This document shows, piece after piece, positions 18,061 through 27,756 of a stretch of DNA of 64,000 nt (position 1 is the stretch's first letter; every line of letters starts with the position of its first letter). The stretch covers positions 310,001-374,000 of the forward strand of contig NZ_BAAAPK010000001.1 in the NCBI RefSeq assembly GCF_039531105.1. The letters run 5' to 3'. This DNA comes from Microbacterium lacus (lineage in GTDB: Bacteria > Actinomycetota > Actinomycetes > Actinomycetales > Microbacteriaceae). The position numbers were made by a program, and so were the translations under genes. Below the pieces are notes generated by a model. That model worked only from the letters and a program-made list of their open reading frames with translations. It had not been told where the DNA came from and did no database searches.

Positions 18061-18087
18061 GGACGGAGCAGGAACCCGGGCGACGGA

Positions 18088-19428
18088 TCAGTCGGCGGAC
18101 TGCAGCCGCTCGATCCGCGCGACGAGCGCGGCGCGCTTGGGCGAGCGCGCCGGCAGCATCCGCAGGCAGAGCGTGAGCAGCTCCTCGTCCTCCGCGCCGG
18201 CATCCGTCTCGGCGAACGCGAGCAGCACGTCCACGCTCGCCTCGGCGATGAGCGCTTCGCGCAGGGCCGTGCGCACGGTGTCGCGCAGTTCCTCCACGCC
18301 CGGCGAGGTCGAATCGGGCAGCACGTCGCCGCGGTACGCCGCGAGCGCGACCCGGTGCGCGCCGCGATCCAGCAGCGACAGCACCTGCTGTGCATCGGTC
18401 TCCAGCTCGACGCCGAGCCGGTACGGCCGGGACTCCGGCACGAGCGCCGGCGCCTGCTTCTCGAGCACTCTGCGCAGGCGCACCATCTCGGCGCGCAGCG
18501 TGACGGTGACGGATGCCGAGGCCCCGGCATCCGCATCGCCGTAGACGAGCGCCCCCAACTGGTCGGCCGAGACCCCCTGCCGGTGGGTGGCGAGCATGAG
18601 GAGCAGTTCGGCATGGCGCTGACCGAGTTCGGACACGGACTCCGCGCCCTCGCGCGCCACCTCCAGCAGCGCCCGATCGCGTCCGAGCACCCGGAGCGTG
18701 ATGCGCTCCACCGGAGCCGCGGCCCGCCGCGGCGCCGCCGGCTGCTCCGCCCGCGCCCGCAGCCGGGCGACCAGCAGTTCACCCTCGATCGCCCGAGCCG
18801 TCGCGTCGACGAGGAGCTGCGCCTGCGGGGTGATGGTCTCATCCCGTCCGGTGACGTCGATCACCCCGAGGATGCGCCGCGACTCCGGGTCGTGCACCGG
18901 CACCGCCGTGCACGACCACGGCTGCACGAGCCGGTTGAAGTGCTCGGCCCCGCGGATCTGCACCGAGCGGTCCAGCGCCAGCGCGGTGCCCGGCGCGGAG
19001 GTGCCGACCGCCTGCTCGGACCAGTTCGCTCCGGCGACGAAGCCCATATCGCCGGTGAGCGCCCGGATGTGATGGTCTCCCTCGACCCACAGCAGTCGCC
19101 CCGCCGCGTCGCCGACCGCGACCACGACTCCGGATTCGCTCGCCTCTCCCGGCAGCAGCAGCGCCCGGATCATGTCCATCACGCTCGCGAGCGGGTGCGT
19201 GCGCCGGTACTCCTCGAGCTCGGCGCTCGCGAGGTCGAGCGGCGGAAGCGCCTCGGCGCCGACGAGACTCGCCAGCGCGCGGCGCCAGGAATCCTGCACG
19301 AGCGGCCGCACGTCGTGCAGGCGCGGGTCGGCGCCGTTCCCGGCGACGAGCTCTTCGTGGGCGCGCTCGATCAGCAGGCGCGAGTTCTGCGGTGAGACCT
19401 CGCGGCGCGGCGACCACGGCGATGGCAT
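18088..19428 (-). CDS. GAF-domain transcriptional regulator (AcoR-like sensor)
   Basis: 446 residues. Residues about 80-220 form a GAF-type sensor with [20 protein letters not shown] and [16 protein letters not shown], as in AcoR-type activators of acetoin and alcohol genes. No AAA+ sigma-54 domain is present. The C-terminal half (about 255-446) resembles a winged-helix transcriptional activator domain with [12 protein letters not shown], followed by a helical BTAD-like segment. Likely senses an alcohol or aldehyde and controls the dehydrogenase genes on either side. The array lies just beyond its 3' end. Confidence 0.85.
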   Translation of the reverse strand: MPSPWSPRREVSPQNSRLLIERAHEELVAGNGADPRLHDVRPLVQDSWRRALASLVGAEALPPLDLASAELEEYRRTHPLASVMDMIRALLLPGEASESGVVVAVGDAAGRLLWVEGDHHIRALTGDMGFVAGANWSEQAVGTSAPGTALALDRSVQIRGAEHFNRLVQPWSCTAVPVHDPESRRILGVIDVTGRDETITPQAQLLVDATARAIEGELLVARLRARAEQPAAPRRAAAPVERITLRVLGRDRALLEVAREGAESVSELGQRHAELLLMLATHRQGVSADQLGALVYGDADAGASASVTVTLRAEMVRLRRVLEKQAPALVPESRPYRLGVELETDAQQVLSLLDRGAHRVALAAYRGDVLPDSTSPGVEELRDTVRTALREALIAEASVDVLLAFAETDAGAEDEELLTLCLRMLPARSPKRAALVARIERLQSAD

Positions 19429-19570
19429 GGCAGCTCCGTTCGACGTCGGGGAGCACGATCAGTCTAGGCACGCGAGGGGTATCACAGGCCGAGCGTGGGA
19501 CCAAGGCCCCTGACGTCCACCCGCGCACAGGCGCAGAGTGGAATCACACCCACCACAGGAGGAGGACGCC

Positions 19571-20605
19571 ATGAAGGCCGTGCAGTATCGCGAGATCGGC
19601 AAGGGACCCGAGGTCGTCGAGATCGACACCCCCGAACCCGAACCGGGTCAGATCCGGCTGCGGGTGACCGCGGCGGGCCTCTGCCACTCGGACTGGTTCG
19701 TGATGGACCTTCCCGCCGACCAGTACATCTACGGCCTGCCCCTCACGCTCGGTCACGAGGGGGCCGGCGTCGTGGACAAGCTCGGCGATGGTGTCGAGGG
19801 CATCGAGGTCGGCGGCGCGTACGCCGTCTACGGCCCGTGGGGCTGCGGCCAGTGCCGGGCGTGCGCGGAGGGCCGGGAGAACTACTGCACGCGGGCCGCG
19901 GAGCTCGGCATCGCCCCTCCGGGCCTGGGCGCACCCGGCGCGATGGCCGAGTACCTGATCGTCGACGACGCGCGCCACCTCGTTCCGCTCGGCGATCTCG
20001 ATCCCGTCCAGACGGTGTCGCTGACGGATGCCGGCCTCACGCCCTACCACGCGATCAAGGCCGCGCAGCAGAAGCTGTTCCCGGGTTCCGTGGCCGTCGT
20101 GATCGGCGCGGGCGGGCTCGGGCACGTCGGCATCCAGATCCTCCGTGCCACGACGGCGGCGACCGTGATCGCGGTCGACCTGAACGAGGAGAAGCTCGCC
20201 CTCGCCGCCGAGGTCGGTGCGCACCACACCGTGCTCGCCGGTCCTGAGGCGGCCGAGAAGATCCGCGAACTCACCGGCGGCGCCGGTGCGGAGGCCGTGT
20301 TCGACTTCGTCGGTGCGCAGCCCACGATCGACACCGCGCGGGCGGTCGTCGCCGTCGACGGGTACGTCAGCATCGTCGGCATCGGCGGCGGCCTGATGCC
20401 CACGGGCTTCTTCTCCACGCCGTTCGGCGTGTCCGTGCGCGCGCCCTACTGGGGCAGCCGCAGCGAGCTGATCGAGGTGCTCGACCTCGCCCGCAGCGGC
20501 GCGATCACCGTGCACACCGAGCGGTTCGGCATCGACGACGCGGTCTCGGCGTACGAGAAGCTCCACGCGGGCACGGTGCGCGGCCGCGCGGTCGTCACTC
20601 CGTAG
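19571..20605 (+). CDS. Zinc-dependent NAD-linked alcohol dehydrogenase
   Basis: 344 residues from the ATG at 19571, preceded by AGGAGGAGG. Catalytic zinc ligands are in LCHSDW and LGHEGAGVV; the structural zinc site has CGQCRACAEGRENYC. A Rossmann motif (GAGGLGHVGIQIL) follows, then VDLNEEKL as the end of the NAD-binding strand. MDR-superfamily AdhA-like enzyme oxidising primary alcohols to aldehydes. Divergent from the GAF regulator gene and close to the aldehyde dehydrogenase, so ethanol-type oxidation is likely. Its 3' end overlaps cca by 11 bp. Confidence 0.93.
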   Translation: MKAVQYREIGKGPEVVEIDTPEPEPGQIRLRVTAAGLCHSDWFVMDLPADQYIYGLPLTLGHEGAGVVDKLGDGVEGIEVGGAYAVYGPWGCGQCRACAEGRENYCTRAAELGIAPPGLGAPGAMAEYLIVDDARHLVPLGDLDPVQTVSLTDAGLTPYHAIKAAQQKLFPGSVAVVIGAGGLGHVGIQILRATTAATVIAVDLNEEKLALAAEVGAHHTVLAGPEAAEKIRELTGGAGAEAVFDFVGAQPTIDTARAVVAVDGYVSIVGIGGGLMPTGFFSTPFGVSVRAPYWGSRSELIEVLDLARSGAITVHTERFGIDDAVSAYEKLHAGTVRGRAVVTP

Positions 20606-22058
20606 CCGCCGCAGCGCCCTGCGCGGCCCACCACGCGCGCAGGCGCGCCTCGGCGTCGGCCTCGTCGAGCATGCCTTCGTCGAGTCGCAGATCCAGGAGG
20701 TATCGGTAGGCCTTCCCGACCTCCGGGCCGGGCCGGATGCCGAGCACCTCCTGGATGCGGTTCCCGTCCAGGGCGGGACGCATCGCGCCGAGTTCTTCCG
20801 CCGCCGCGAGCTCGTCGATGCGGCGCTCGATGTCGTCGTACGCGGCCGCGAGCCGCGCAGCCTTGCGCTTGTTGCGCGTGGTCACGTCGGCGCGCGTGAG
20901 GATGTGCAGGCGGGACAGCTCGGCGCCGGCATCCCGCACGTAGCGCCGGACGGCGGAATCGGTCCACGCCCCCTCCGCATAGCCGAAGAAGCGCAGGTGC
21001 AGCTCGATGAGCGTCGTGACCGAGGCGATCGTGTCGGAGTCGAACCGGAGCGCCTGCAGGCGTTTGCGGGCGAGGCGGGCGCCCTTGACGTCGTGGTGGT
21101 GGAAGGTCACCCCGCCCCCTGGCTCCAGCTTGCGGGTCGCGGGCTTGCCGATGTCATGCAGGAGAGCGGCGAGGCGCAGCGGCACGTCGGGCGCTGTACC
21201 GGGGAAGCGCAGCTGCTCGAGATCGATCGCCTGCCGCAGCACCGTCAGCGAATGCTCGTAGACGTCCTTGTGGTGGTGGTGCTCGTCCACCTCGAGGCGC
21301 AGCGCCGGCACTTCGGGCAGGAACCGGTCCAGCACTCCGGTCTCGACCAGCAGACGGATGCCGCGCACCGGGTCGTCGGTCTGGAGGAGCTTCACGAGCT
21401 CACCCTGGATGCGCTCCGGGCTCACGATCGACAGCGTGTCGCGGAGTTCGGTCATCGCCGCGACGGTCGCGGGATCGACGTCGAACCCGAGCTGTGCGCT
21501 GAAGCGCGCTGCGCGCAGCATACGGAGGGGGTCGTCACCGAAGCTCACCGCCGGGTCGGCGGGAGTCCGCAGGCGACGCGCGACGAGGTCCTCGACGCCG
21601 CCGCTCGGGTCGACGAGCGTGCGCGCGGGCACCCGGAGCGCCATGGCGTTCACCGTGAAATCGCGGCGGGCGAGGTCGCCCTCGAGCGAATCGCCGAACT
21701 CGACGGTGGGCTTGCGGGTCAGTCCGTCGTAGCTGTCGGCGCGGAACGTCGTGATCTCCACCTGCTGCGCCGCGCCGGTGTGCGGATCGCGGATGCGCGC
21801 GCCGATCGTGCCGAAGTCGCGGCCGACGTCCCACTGCGCCGTGCTGATCGGACGGACGATCCTCAGGATGTCGTCCGGCCGCGCGTCGGTCGTGAAGTCC
21901 AGGTCGTTCGCCGGGCGCGCCAGAAGCGCGTCACGCACCGGTCCGCCGACGATCGCGAGCTCGAACCCCGCCGCGGCGAACGCGTCGGCCACGGTCGACA
22001 CGATCGGCGACGCGGCGAGCGCGCCCAGGCGCGCCACACCCTCGGCCATGTTGAGCAT
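20595..22058 (-). CDS. cca: CCA tRNA nucleotidyltransferase
   Basis: 487 residues from the ATG at 22058. The head has the nucleotidyltransferase motif VGGPVRDALLARPANDLDFTT, then RRDFTVNAMAL and the template-like DDPLRMLRAARFSAQLGF. An HD-like domain follows (HHHKDVYEHSL, LAALLHDIGKPAT). Adds or repairs the tRNA 3' CCA end. A TAGGCT hexamer lies 7 nt before this ATG, consistent with a leaderless message; the GTG at 22091 would fall upstream of that promoter. Confidence 0.95.
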   Translation of the reverse strand: MLNMAEGVARLGALAASPIVSTVADAFAAAGFELAIVGGPVRDALLARPANDLDFTTDARPDDILRIVRPISTAQWDVGRDFGTIGARIRDPHTGAAQQVEITTFRADSYDGLTRKPTVEFGDSLEGDLARRDFTVNAMALRVPARTLVDPSGGVEDLVARRLRTPADPAVSFGDDPLRMLRAARFSAQLGFDVDPATVAAMTELRDTLSIVSPERIQGELVKLLQTDDPVRGIRLLVETGVLDRFLPEVPALRLEVDEHHHHKDVYEHSLTVLRQAIDLEQLRFPGTAPDVPLRLAALLHDIGKPATRKLEPGGGVTFHHHDVKGARLARKRLQALRFDSDTIASVTTLIELHLRFFGYAEGAWTDSAVRRYVRDAGAELSRLHILTRADVTTRNKRKAARLAAAYDDIERRIDELAAAEELGAMRPALDGNRIQEVLGIRPGPEVGKAYRYLLDLRLDEGMLDEADAEARLRAWWAAQGAAAATE

Positions 22059-22105
22059 GGTTTCCAGCCTACCGACGCGCGTCTCGGCCACTTCGGGGCC
22101 CGTCG

Positions 22106-22181
22106 GCGAAAGCGCGGGGTGGTTCCGGCCGATTCGCGCGTCCGAGGGGCGTCAGAGGTCGGTTTCTCCCCGCGCTTTCAC
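22106..22181. repeat. Inverted repeat between methyltransferase and cca genes
   Basis: Arms at 22106-22119 and 22168-22181 pair at 13 of 14 positions (core GAAAGCGCGGGG). Further partial pairing extends inward. It lies in the gap between two minus-strand genes. Confidence 0.6.
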
Positions 22182-22201
22182 ACGCGACGCTCGCGCACGG
22201 C

Positions 22202-23770
22202 TCACGCGAACGCGAGGAACCCCGTGAACACCAGCTCCCGCACCTCGGGAAGCAGCGCCCGGCGCAGCTCGCGGCCGTCGACCTCCAGCAGCGTCGCGAT
22301 CGCGTCGATGAGGACGCCGACGGCGAGGTCGCCGTCGCACGCGCCCACGAGGGCTGCCAGCCCCGGGTCCGCGGCCACCACGCGCGCGAAGCCGCCGCCC
22401 TGGTGCAGCTCGATCACGCTGGGGTCCTCGACCCCGGGCAGGTGATGGCGGGCTTCCGTGATGTCGGGGGCGACGATGAGCACCGCCGCGGCGAGCGCGT
22501 CGTCATCCAGCGCCGCCACCCGGTCGTGCGCCGCGAGGGCGCGCGCCAGATGCGCACCGAGGGCGTCCTGACCCCCGAGCGACTGCCCGATCCGTTCGTA
22601 CCGCGCGAGGCTCGGTCCCCCGGAGACGGGTCTGCGCAGCAGCACGTACCCGAAGCCGATCCCGGTCACTCCGCGCTCGTCGAAGTCGGTGAGCCAGGCG
22701 TCGATCAGCGCGGCGTGCTGCGGTGTCCCGGGCACGGTGCCGCCGTCGCGCACCCACAGTTCGGCGTACGCGAGGGGGTCGAGACTCTCGCGTTCGATGA
22801 CCCATGAGTCCAGCGGCACGTCGGAGCACTCGACCCACTCGCGCACGCGATCCAGGCCCACCGCCCCGCCGCGGCTCTCCCAGTTGCCGAGCATCTGCGC
22901 GACGCCGCCGGGCTCGAGGTGCGTGCCGACCCCGCGGATGACCGAGGCGACCAGGTCGTCGCCCTGCATCCCGCCGTCGCGGTACTCGTACGCCGGAACC
23001 CCCGCGACCCGCGGCGTGATCACGAACGGCGGATTGGAGACCACCCGGTCGAACCGCTCGCCGCGCACGGGCTCGAAGAGCGACCCCCGCAGCGTCCGGA
23101 TGCCGGTCATGCCGTTCAGCAGCGCATTCAGTCGGGTGAACCGGAGCGCTCGATCCGAGATGTCGGTCGCGACGACCTCGGCGACATCGCGTCGGGCACG
23201 CAGGGATTGGATGCCGCACCCCGCGCCGAGATCGAGTGCTCGGCCCGCGGGGGTGGGCAACTGCAGTCCCGCGAGTGTGAGCGACGCGCCGCCGACGCCG
23301 AGCACGTGGTCTTCGGGGAGGGGTCCGCCGAGCGCCGCCTCGTCCAGGTCGCTCGCGATCCACCACTGCCCCGAGCCGCGATCGTCCGTGAAGGACTGCG
23401 GACGGATGATCGCCTGCGGCACGACATCGCCGTCGATACGGCAGAGTCCGAGACGCTCCAGGCCCACCGCACCGAGTGTCGGCAGCGCCTGGTCGACCGC
23501 GGCGATCGGCTGCGGCATCCCGAGCACGAGCAGCCGACCGAGGACGGCGAGCGCATCGGCACGGTCGCCGAGTGCGCGCATCGCCGGCGAGCGCAGTCCG
23601 CGCGCGATCGCGTTGTCAGCCGTCTCTCCCCACGCCGAGCGCAGCGCCTCTGAGAAGAATCCGGCGTCGTGCAGGTCATCGGCGAGCGCCCGGCACAGCG
23701 CGGGATCGGGTTCGGGGAGCACGTCTCCATTCAACCGCGAGTCCGCACCGGATCGAGCGCGCGTCGACAC
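22202..23770 (-). CDS. Class I SAM-dependent methyltransferase
   Basis: About 522 residues from the GTG at 23770; the start is uncertain. An N-terminal domain of about 180 residues, unlike common families, precedes a Rossmann methyltransferase core with the SAM motif ALDLGAGCGIQSL and the catalytic NPPF tetrapeptide, which is typical of enzymes methylating amide or base nitrogens (PrmC, RsmC, RlmG groups). A further C-terminal domain follows. Substrate unknown; rRNA or protein glutamine is possible. Stand-alone gene between cca and the DUF6049 gene. Confidence 0.8.
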   Translation of the reverse strand: MSTRARSGADSRLNGDVLPEPDPALCRALADDLHDAGFFSEALRSAWGETADNAIARGLRSPAMRALGDRADALAVLGRLLVLGMPQPIAAVDQALPTLGAVGLERLGLCRIDGDVVPQAIIRPQSFTDDRGSGQWWIASDLDEAALGGPLPEDHVLGVGGASLTLAGLQLPTPAGRALDLGAGCGIQSLRARRDVAEVVATDISDRALRFTRLNALLNGMTGIRTLRGSLFEPVRGERFDRVVSNPPFVITPRVAGVPAYEYRDGGMQGDDLVASVIRGVGTHLEPGGVAQMLGNWESRGGAVGLDRVREWVECSDVPLDSWVIERESLDPLAYAELWVRDGGTVPGTPQHAALIDAWLTDFDERGVTGIGFGYVLLRRPVSGGPSLARYERIGQSLGGQDALGAHLARALAAHDRVAALDDDALAAAVLIVAPDITEARHHLPGVEDPSVIELHQGGGFARVVAADPGLAALVGACDGDLAVGVLIDAIATLLEVDGRELRRALLPEVRELVFTGFLAFA

Positions 23771-23892
23771 CGGCTGTACCGATGCTCGCGCCCGCGGAGC
23801 GGCTCTCGGGCGCGGCTCGGGATGCTCGGAGGGTCGGACCGTAGAATCGACCGGATCGTGCGGTCATGAATCGCACAGGAGCGAAATCCCAC

Positions 23893-26085
23893 ATGACCGT
23901 CAGTCACCCGCCCGCGGGAACCACCGCGCCACGCCCGCAGACGCCGTCGCGCGCTCGCCGCACGGCGCCGGCGGCGCTCCTCGCGACGGTCCTGCTGCTG
24001 ATCACGGGTCTGCTCGCGGTCCCCTCCGCCTCGGCATCCACGGCGACGCCTACCCCGACACCCACGTCCGCCGTCGCACCCGGCGAGGCCGTCTTCACGC
24101 TGTCGCCCATCGCGAACGGCATCGTCCGCCCCGGCGACGGACTCGCGGTCTCGGTGACACTGCAGAACGGGACGGATGCCGCCACCCCGGCGACCGCCGT
24201 CACCCTGTCGCTCGGCTCGGAGGCGCTCACCGGCCGCGCCGCGCTCAGCGCATGGCTGAACGGGGACGGGTCGTCCTCCGGACTCGCGGCGGTCGGCCAG
24301 GCGGCCCTCCCCGTCGTGGCCCCCGCCGGCACCGAAACCGCGGGCATCGTCGTCGCCCCGACCGATCCGTCTCTCGCCGCCCGCGCGCCCGGCGTTTACC
24401 CGCTGTCCGCCTCGTACGACCTCGGCGACGGACCGGTCATCTCCCGCAGCGTCATGATCGTCCCTCCGGATGCCGCAGCCGAAGTCGGTATCGGCGTGAT
24501 CGTCCCGATCACCGCCGCAGCGACCGCCGAGGGCCTGCTCACCGCGACCGAGCTCGCCGCACTGACCGCGCCCGAGGGCTCGCTCACCGACCAGCTCGAC
24601 GCCGTGGACGGCACGGCGGCGATCCTGGCGGTCGATCCGGCCATCCCGGCCGCCATCCAGGTGCTGGGCAGTGCCGCCCCCGCCACGGCGACGGCCTGGC
24701 TGGCCCGCCTGGACGCGCTCCCCAACTCCCGGTTCGCACTGCAGTTCGGTGACGCGGACGTCGCCGCGCAGATGCAGGCGGGGCTCTCCAGGCCCTTGCG
24801 CCCCCTGTCGCTGCAGTCGTACATGGTGCCGGCGGACTTCACGGCGTCCACCGGGGCGACGCCGTCGCCGAGCCCCACGGCGGAGCCCGGCGAGCCGGTG
24901 TACCCGACACTCCCCGAGCTGCTCGACATCGGCGGCGCGCGGGAGAGCGTGTTCTGGCCGGGCACCGGCACGACCACTCCCGCAGTCGTCCAGTCTCTCG
25001 GCGCGGTCACGATCGACGGCCGCGACTCGCTCACCCTCGTGCCGTCGACCGCGACGGTGGCGGGCGCCTCCGGCGGGACGGTTCCGGGCCGGGCGATCTC
25101 CGGCGACGCCGACCTGCTCGTCTACGACGCCGACGTGTCGCGCGAGCTGCGGGCCGCATCCGACGAGGAGGAGACGAGCCTGCGCGGCGCTCCGCTGACC
25201 GCGGCGGCCGCCTACCTCGCGTTCGCGACCGCGCAGAGCGGCGGCGAGCCCATCGTCGTGACGCTCGACCGCGGCGAAGACCGCTCCCGCGTGGCACTGC
25301 GGACCGCGATCACCTCTGCGTCGCAGGCGCCCGGGGTGACCCCGCTGACGCTGGGCGGTGTCGCGGCCCGTATCCCGGCATCCGTCGAGATCGCCGACGG
25401 GCCGGTCGACCAGGTGCGTGTCGACGCGGCCGCAGCGCTCGTGGCCGACGAGGCCCAGGTGAACCGGTTCTCCACGATCCTCGACGATCCCACGGTGCTC
25501 ACCGGGCCGGAGCGGGCGGAGATCCTGCAGCTTCTCGGGCTCGCGTGGGTGCCCGAGCCGGAGAAGTGGACGACCGCGCTCGCCGGGCACCGCGCCGCGA
25601 CGGCGACGACGCTGGACAGTGTCGGCATCCTTCCGCCGAGCGACATCAACCTCTTCAGCGCCGGCGCCCCGATCCCGATCTGGGTGCGCAACGACCTGGA
25701 CTATCCGGTGAACGTGGTGCTGTTCGCAACCCCCGACGACCTGCGCCTGGACGTCACGCGTGCGAACGAGGTCACCGCCGGCGCGAACAGCAACACGCGT
25801 GTCCAGGTGCCGGTCCGGGCGCGCGTGGGCAACGGTGAGGTCTCCGTGCAGCTCCAGCTGCGCAGCCGCACGCTCGAGCCCATCGGCGATGCCCAGGTGG
25901 TCGACGTGAACGTCCGCGCCGACTGGGAGGGCATCGGCCTGGTCATCCTGTCGGTCCTCGTCGGAGGGTTCCTCCTCCTCGGCGTGGTGCGCACCGTCCT
26001 GCGGTTCCGGCGACGGTCCCGCCGGGCGGCGGAGACACCGGATGCCGCGTCCGCCGAGACCGACCACGACAAGGGCACCGGATGA
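23893..26085 (+). CDS. DUF6049 family exported membrane protein
   Basis: 730 residues from the ATG at 23893, which has AGGAG 11 nt upstream; an in-frame ATG at 23866 lacks one. A signal or anchor helix lies near residues 25-50 (PAALLATVLLLITGLLAVPSASA), then a long extracytoplasmic region with VPITAAATAEGLLTATELAAL, and a C-terminal helix (about 675-700) followed by a basic tail. Members of this family are encoded just upstream of murJ in many actinobacteria (the Rv3909-Rv3910 order). A link to cell-wall export is inferred. Overlaps murJ by 4 bp. Confidence 0.85.
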   Translation: MTVSHPPAGTTAPRPQTPSRARRTAPAALLATVLLLITGLLAVPSASASTATPTPTPTSAVAPGEAVFTLSPIANGIVRPGDGLAVSVTLQNGTDAATPATAVTLSLGSEALTGRAALSAWLNGDGSSSGLAAVGQAALPVVAPAGTETAGIVVAPTDPSLAARAPGVYPLSASYDLGDGPVISRSVMIVPPDAAAEVGIGVIVPITAAATAEGLLTATELAALTAPEGSLTDQLDAVDGTAAILAVDPAIPAAIQVLGSAAPATATAWLARLDALPNSRFALQFGDADVAAQMQAGLSRPLRPLSLQSYMVPADFTASTGATPSPSPTAEPGEPVYPTLPELLDIGGARESVFWPGTGTTTPAVVQSLGAVTIDGRDSLTLVPSTATVAGASGGTVPGRAISGDADLLVYDADVSRELRAASDEEETSLRGAPLTAAAAYLAFATAQSGGEPIVVTLDRGEDRSRVALRTAITSASQAPGVTPLTLGGVAARIPASVEIADGPVDQVRVDAAAALVADEAQVNRFSTILDDPTVLTGPERAEILQLLGLAWVPEPEKWTTALAGHRAATATTLDSVGILPPSDINLFSAGAPIPIWVRNDLDYPVNVVLFATPDDLRLDVTRANEVTAGANSNTRVQVPVRARVGNGEVSVQLQLRSRTLEPIGDAQVVDVNVRADWEGIGLVILSVLVGGFLLLGVVRTVLRFRRRSRRAAETPDAASAETDHDKGTG

Positions 26086-27686
26086 GCGGCATCGGACGGG
26101 CCAGCGTCCTGATCGGAGCGGGGACGATCGTCTCGCGGCTCACAGGCCTCCTGCGCACGGTCGTGCTCGTCGCTGCGGTCGGCTCTGTCGGCAGTCGTGC
26201 CGGCGACGCGTTCGCCCTGGCCAACCAGCTGCCGAACAACATCTACGCGATCATCTCGGCCGGCATCCTCACCGCCGTGATCGTGCCGCAGATCGTCAAG
26301 GCCACCGCGCACGACGACGGCGGGCGGGCGTTCGTGTCGAAGCTGTTCACGCTCGGCACGGTCGTCCTGGTCGTGACGACCGCGATCGCGCTCCTCGTCG
26401 CGCCGTGGCTCGTGCAGCTGTACGCCCCGAGCGCCCCGGCGGATCAACTGGCGCTCGCCACGGCCTTCGCCTACTGGTGTCTGCCGCAGATCCTGTTCTA
26501 CGGGCTGTACGCCCTCGTCGGCGAAGCGCTGAACGCCCGGCGGATCTACGGACCGTTCACGTGGGCGCCGATCGTGAACAACGTCGTCTCGATCGCCGGC
26601 TTCCTCGTGGTCATCGCGCTGTTCGGCTCGGATCTGACCGCCATCTCGGACTGGACGCCCGATTCGATCGCGCTCCTGGGCGGAACGGCCACGCTCGGGA
26701 TCGTGGTGCAGACCGCCGTGCTGCTCGCCTTCTGGCGGCGCACAGGTCTGCGGGTGCGGCCGGACTTCCGCTGGCGGGGCGTGGGGCTCGGCCACATCGG
26801 CAAGCTCGCAGGCTGGACCTTCCTCATGGTGATCGCCGGTCAGCTCGCGGGCCTGGTGCAGACGCGCATCGTGATCGAGGCGTCCGGCACCGGAGCATCG
26901 ATATTCGCGATGCAGAACGCCTGGCTCATCTTCATGCTCCCGTACTCGGTGATCGTGCTCTCGATCGGCACCCCCTACTTCACGCAGCTGAGCGAGCACG
27001 CCGCCGCCGGCCGCGACGACGAGGTCCGCGGTGACATCGGACGCAGCATCCGCACCCTCGGTCTGTTCATCGTGATCGCGACCGCCGCCCTGGCCGTGGC
27101 GGCCGTGCCGGCCTCCCGCATCTTCACGAACTCCCGCGACGCCGCCGTCGAGGCCTCCGTCGTCCTGCTGTGCTTCCTGGTGAGCCTCGTGCCGCTCGCC
27201 GTCCTGTTCGTGATCCAGCGCACGTTCTACGCGTACAACGACACCCGCACCCCGTTCTTCTTCACGCTCCTCCAGTGCGTCCTGGTCGTGGTGACCGCGG
27301 TCGTGGCGTCCGCGACGCTCCCGCTGCAATTCCTCGCCGCGGGTGTGGCGCTCGGTCAGTCGTTCGCGAGCATCGTCCAGGTGATCATCGCCACCTGGCT
27401 GCTGAATCGACGCCTCGGCGGACTCCGGGTGGGTGCATGGATGCTGTCGCTCGGACGCTTCGTCCTCGCCGCGGTCCCCGCCGCCGGAGCGGGCTGGCTG
27501 ACCTTCCAGTTGCTCGGCGGCGTCGACGGGTGGACCGTCTCCGACAAGCTCCTCGGCGCGGTGGGCGCCGCGATCATCGGGATCGCGTCCCTCGTCGTCT
27601 ACGGGGCCTTCCTCGCGCTGCTGCGCGCTCCTGAACTGAAGCCGGCGCTCGAGATCGCGCGCCGCGTGCTGCCCGGCCGCCGCTGA
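26082..27686 (+). CDS. murJ: Lipid II flippase MurJ
   Basis: 534 residues, MviN/MurJ family of the MATE-like superfamily, with about 14 predicted membrane helices. The N-terminal signature is ASVLIGAGTIVSRLTGLLRTVVL, and ALANQLPNNIYAIISAGIL is typical of actinobacterial members. It lacks the long cytosolic kinase-like tail of mycobacterial MviN. Flips lipid II to the outer leaflet for peptidoglycan synthesis. Its ATG overlaps the DUF6049 stop, so the two are co-translated. Confidence 0.93.
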   Translation: MSGIGRASVLIGAGTIVSRLTGLLRTVVLVAAVGSVGSRAGDAFALANQLPNNIYAIISAGILTAVIVPQIVKATAHDDGGRAFVSKLFTLGTVVLVVTTAIALLVAPWLVQLYAPSAPADQLALATAFAYWCLPQILFYGLYALVGEALNARRIYGPFTWAPIVNNVVSIAGFLVVIALFGSDLTAISDWTPDSIALLGGTATLGIVVQTAVLLAFWRRTGLRVRPDFRWRGVGLGHIGKLAGWTFLMVIAGQLAGLVQTRIVIEASGTGASIFAMQNAWLIFMLPYSVIVLSIGTPYFTQLSEHAAAGRDDEVRGDIGRSIRTLGLFIVIATAALAVAAVPASRIFTNSRDAAVEASVVLLCFLVSLVPLAVLFVIQRTFYAYNDTRTPFFFTLLQCVLVVVTAVVASATLPLQFLAAGVALGQSFASIVQVIIATWLLNRRLGGLRVGAWMLSLGRFVLAAVPAAGAGWLTFQLLGGVDGWTVSDKLLGAVGAAIIGIASLVVYGAFLALLRAPELKPALEIARRVLPGRR

Positions 27687-27756
27687 GGCCGGGGCGGCGG
27701 AATGCCGCGCGACTACCATGTGTTGAAGCATCCGGAGCAACGAAAGAGAGGCGCTC

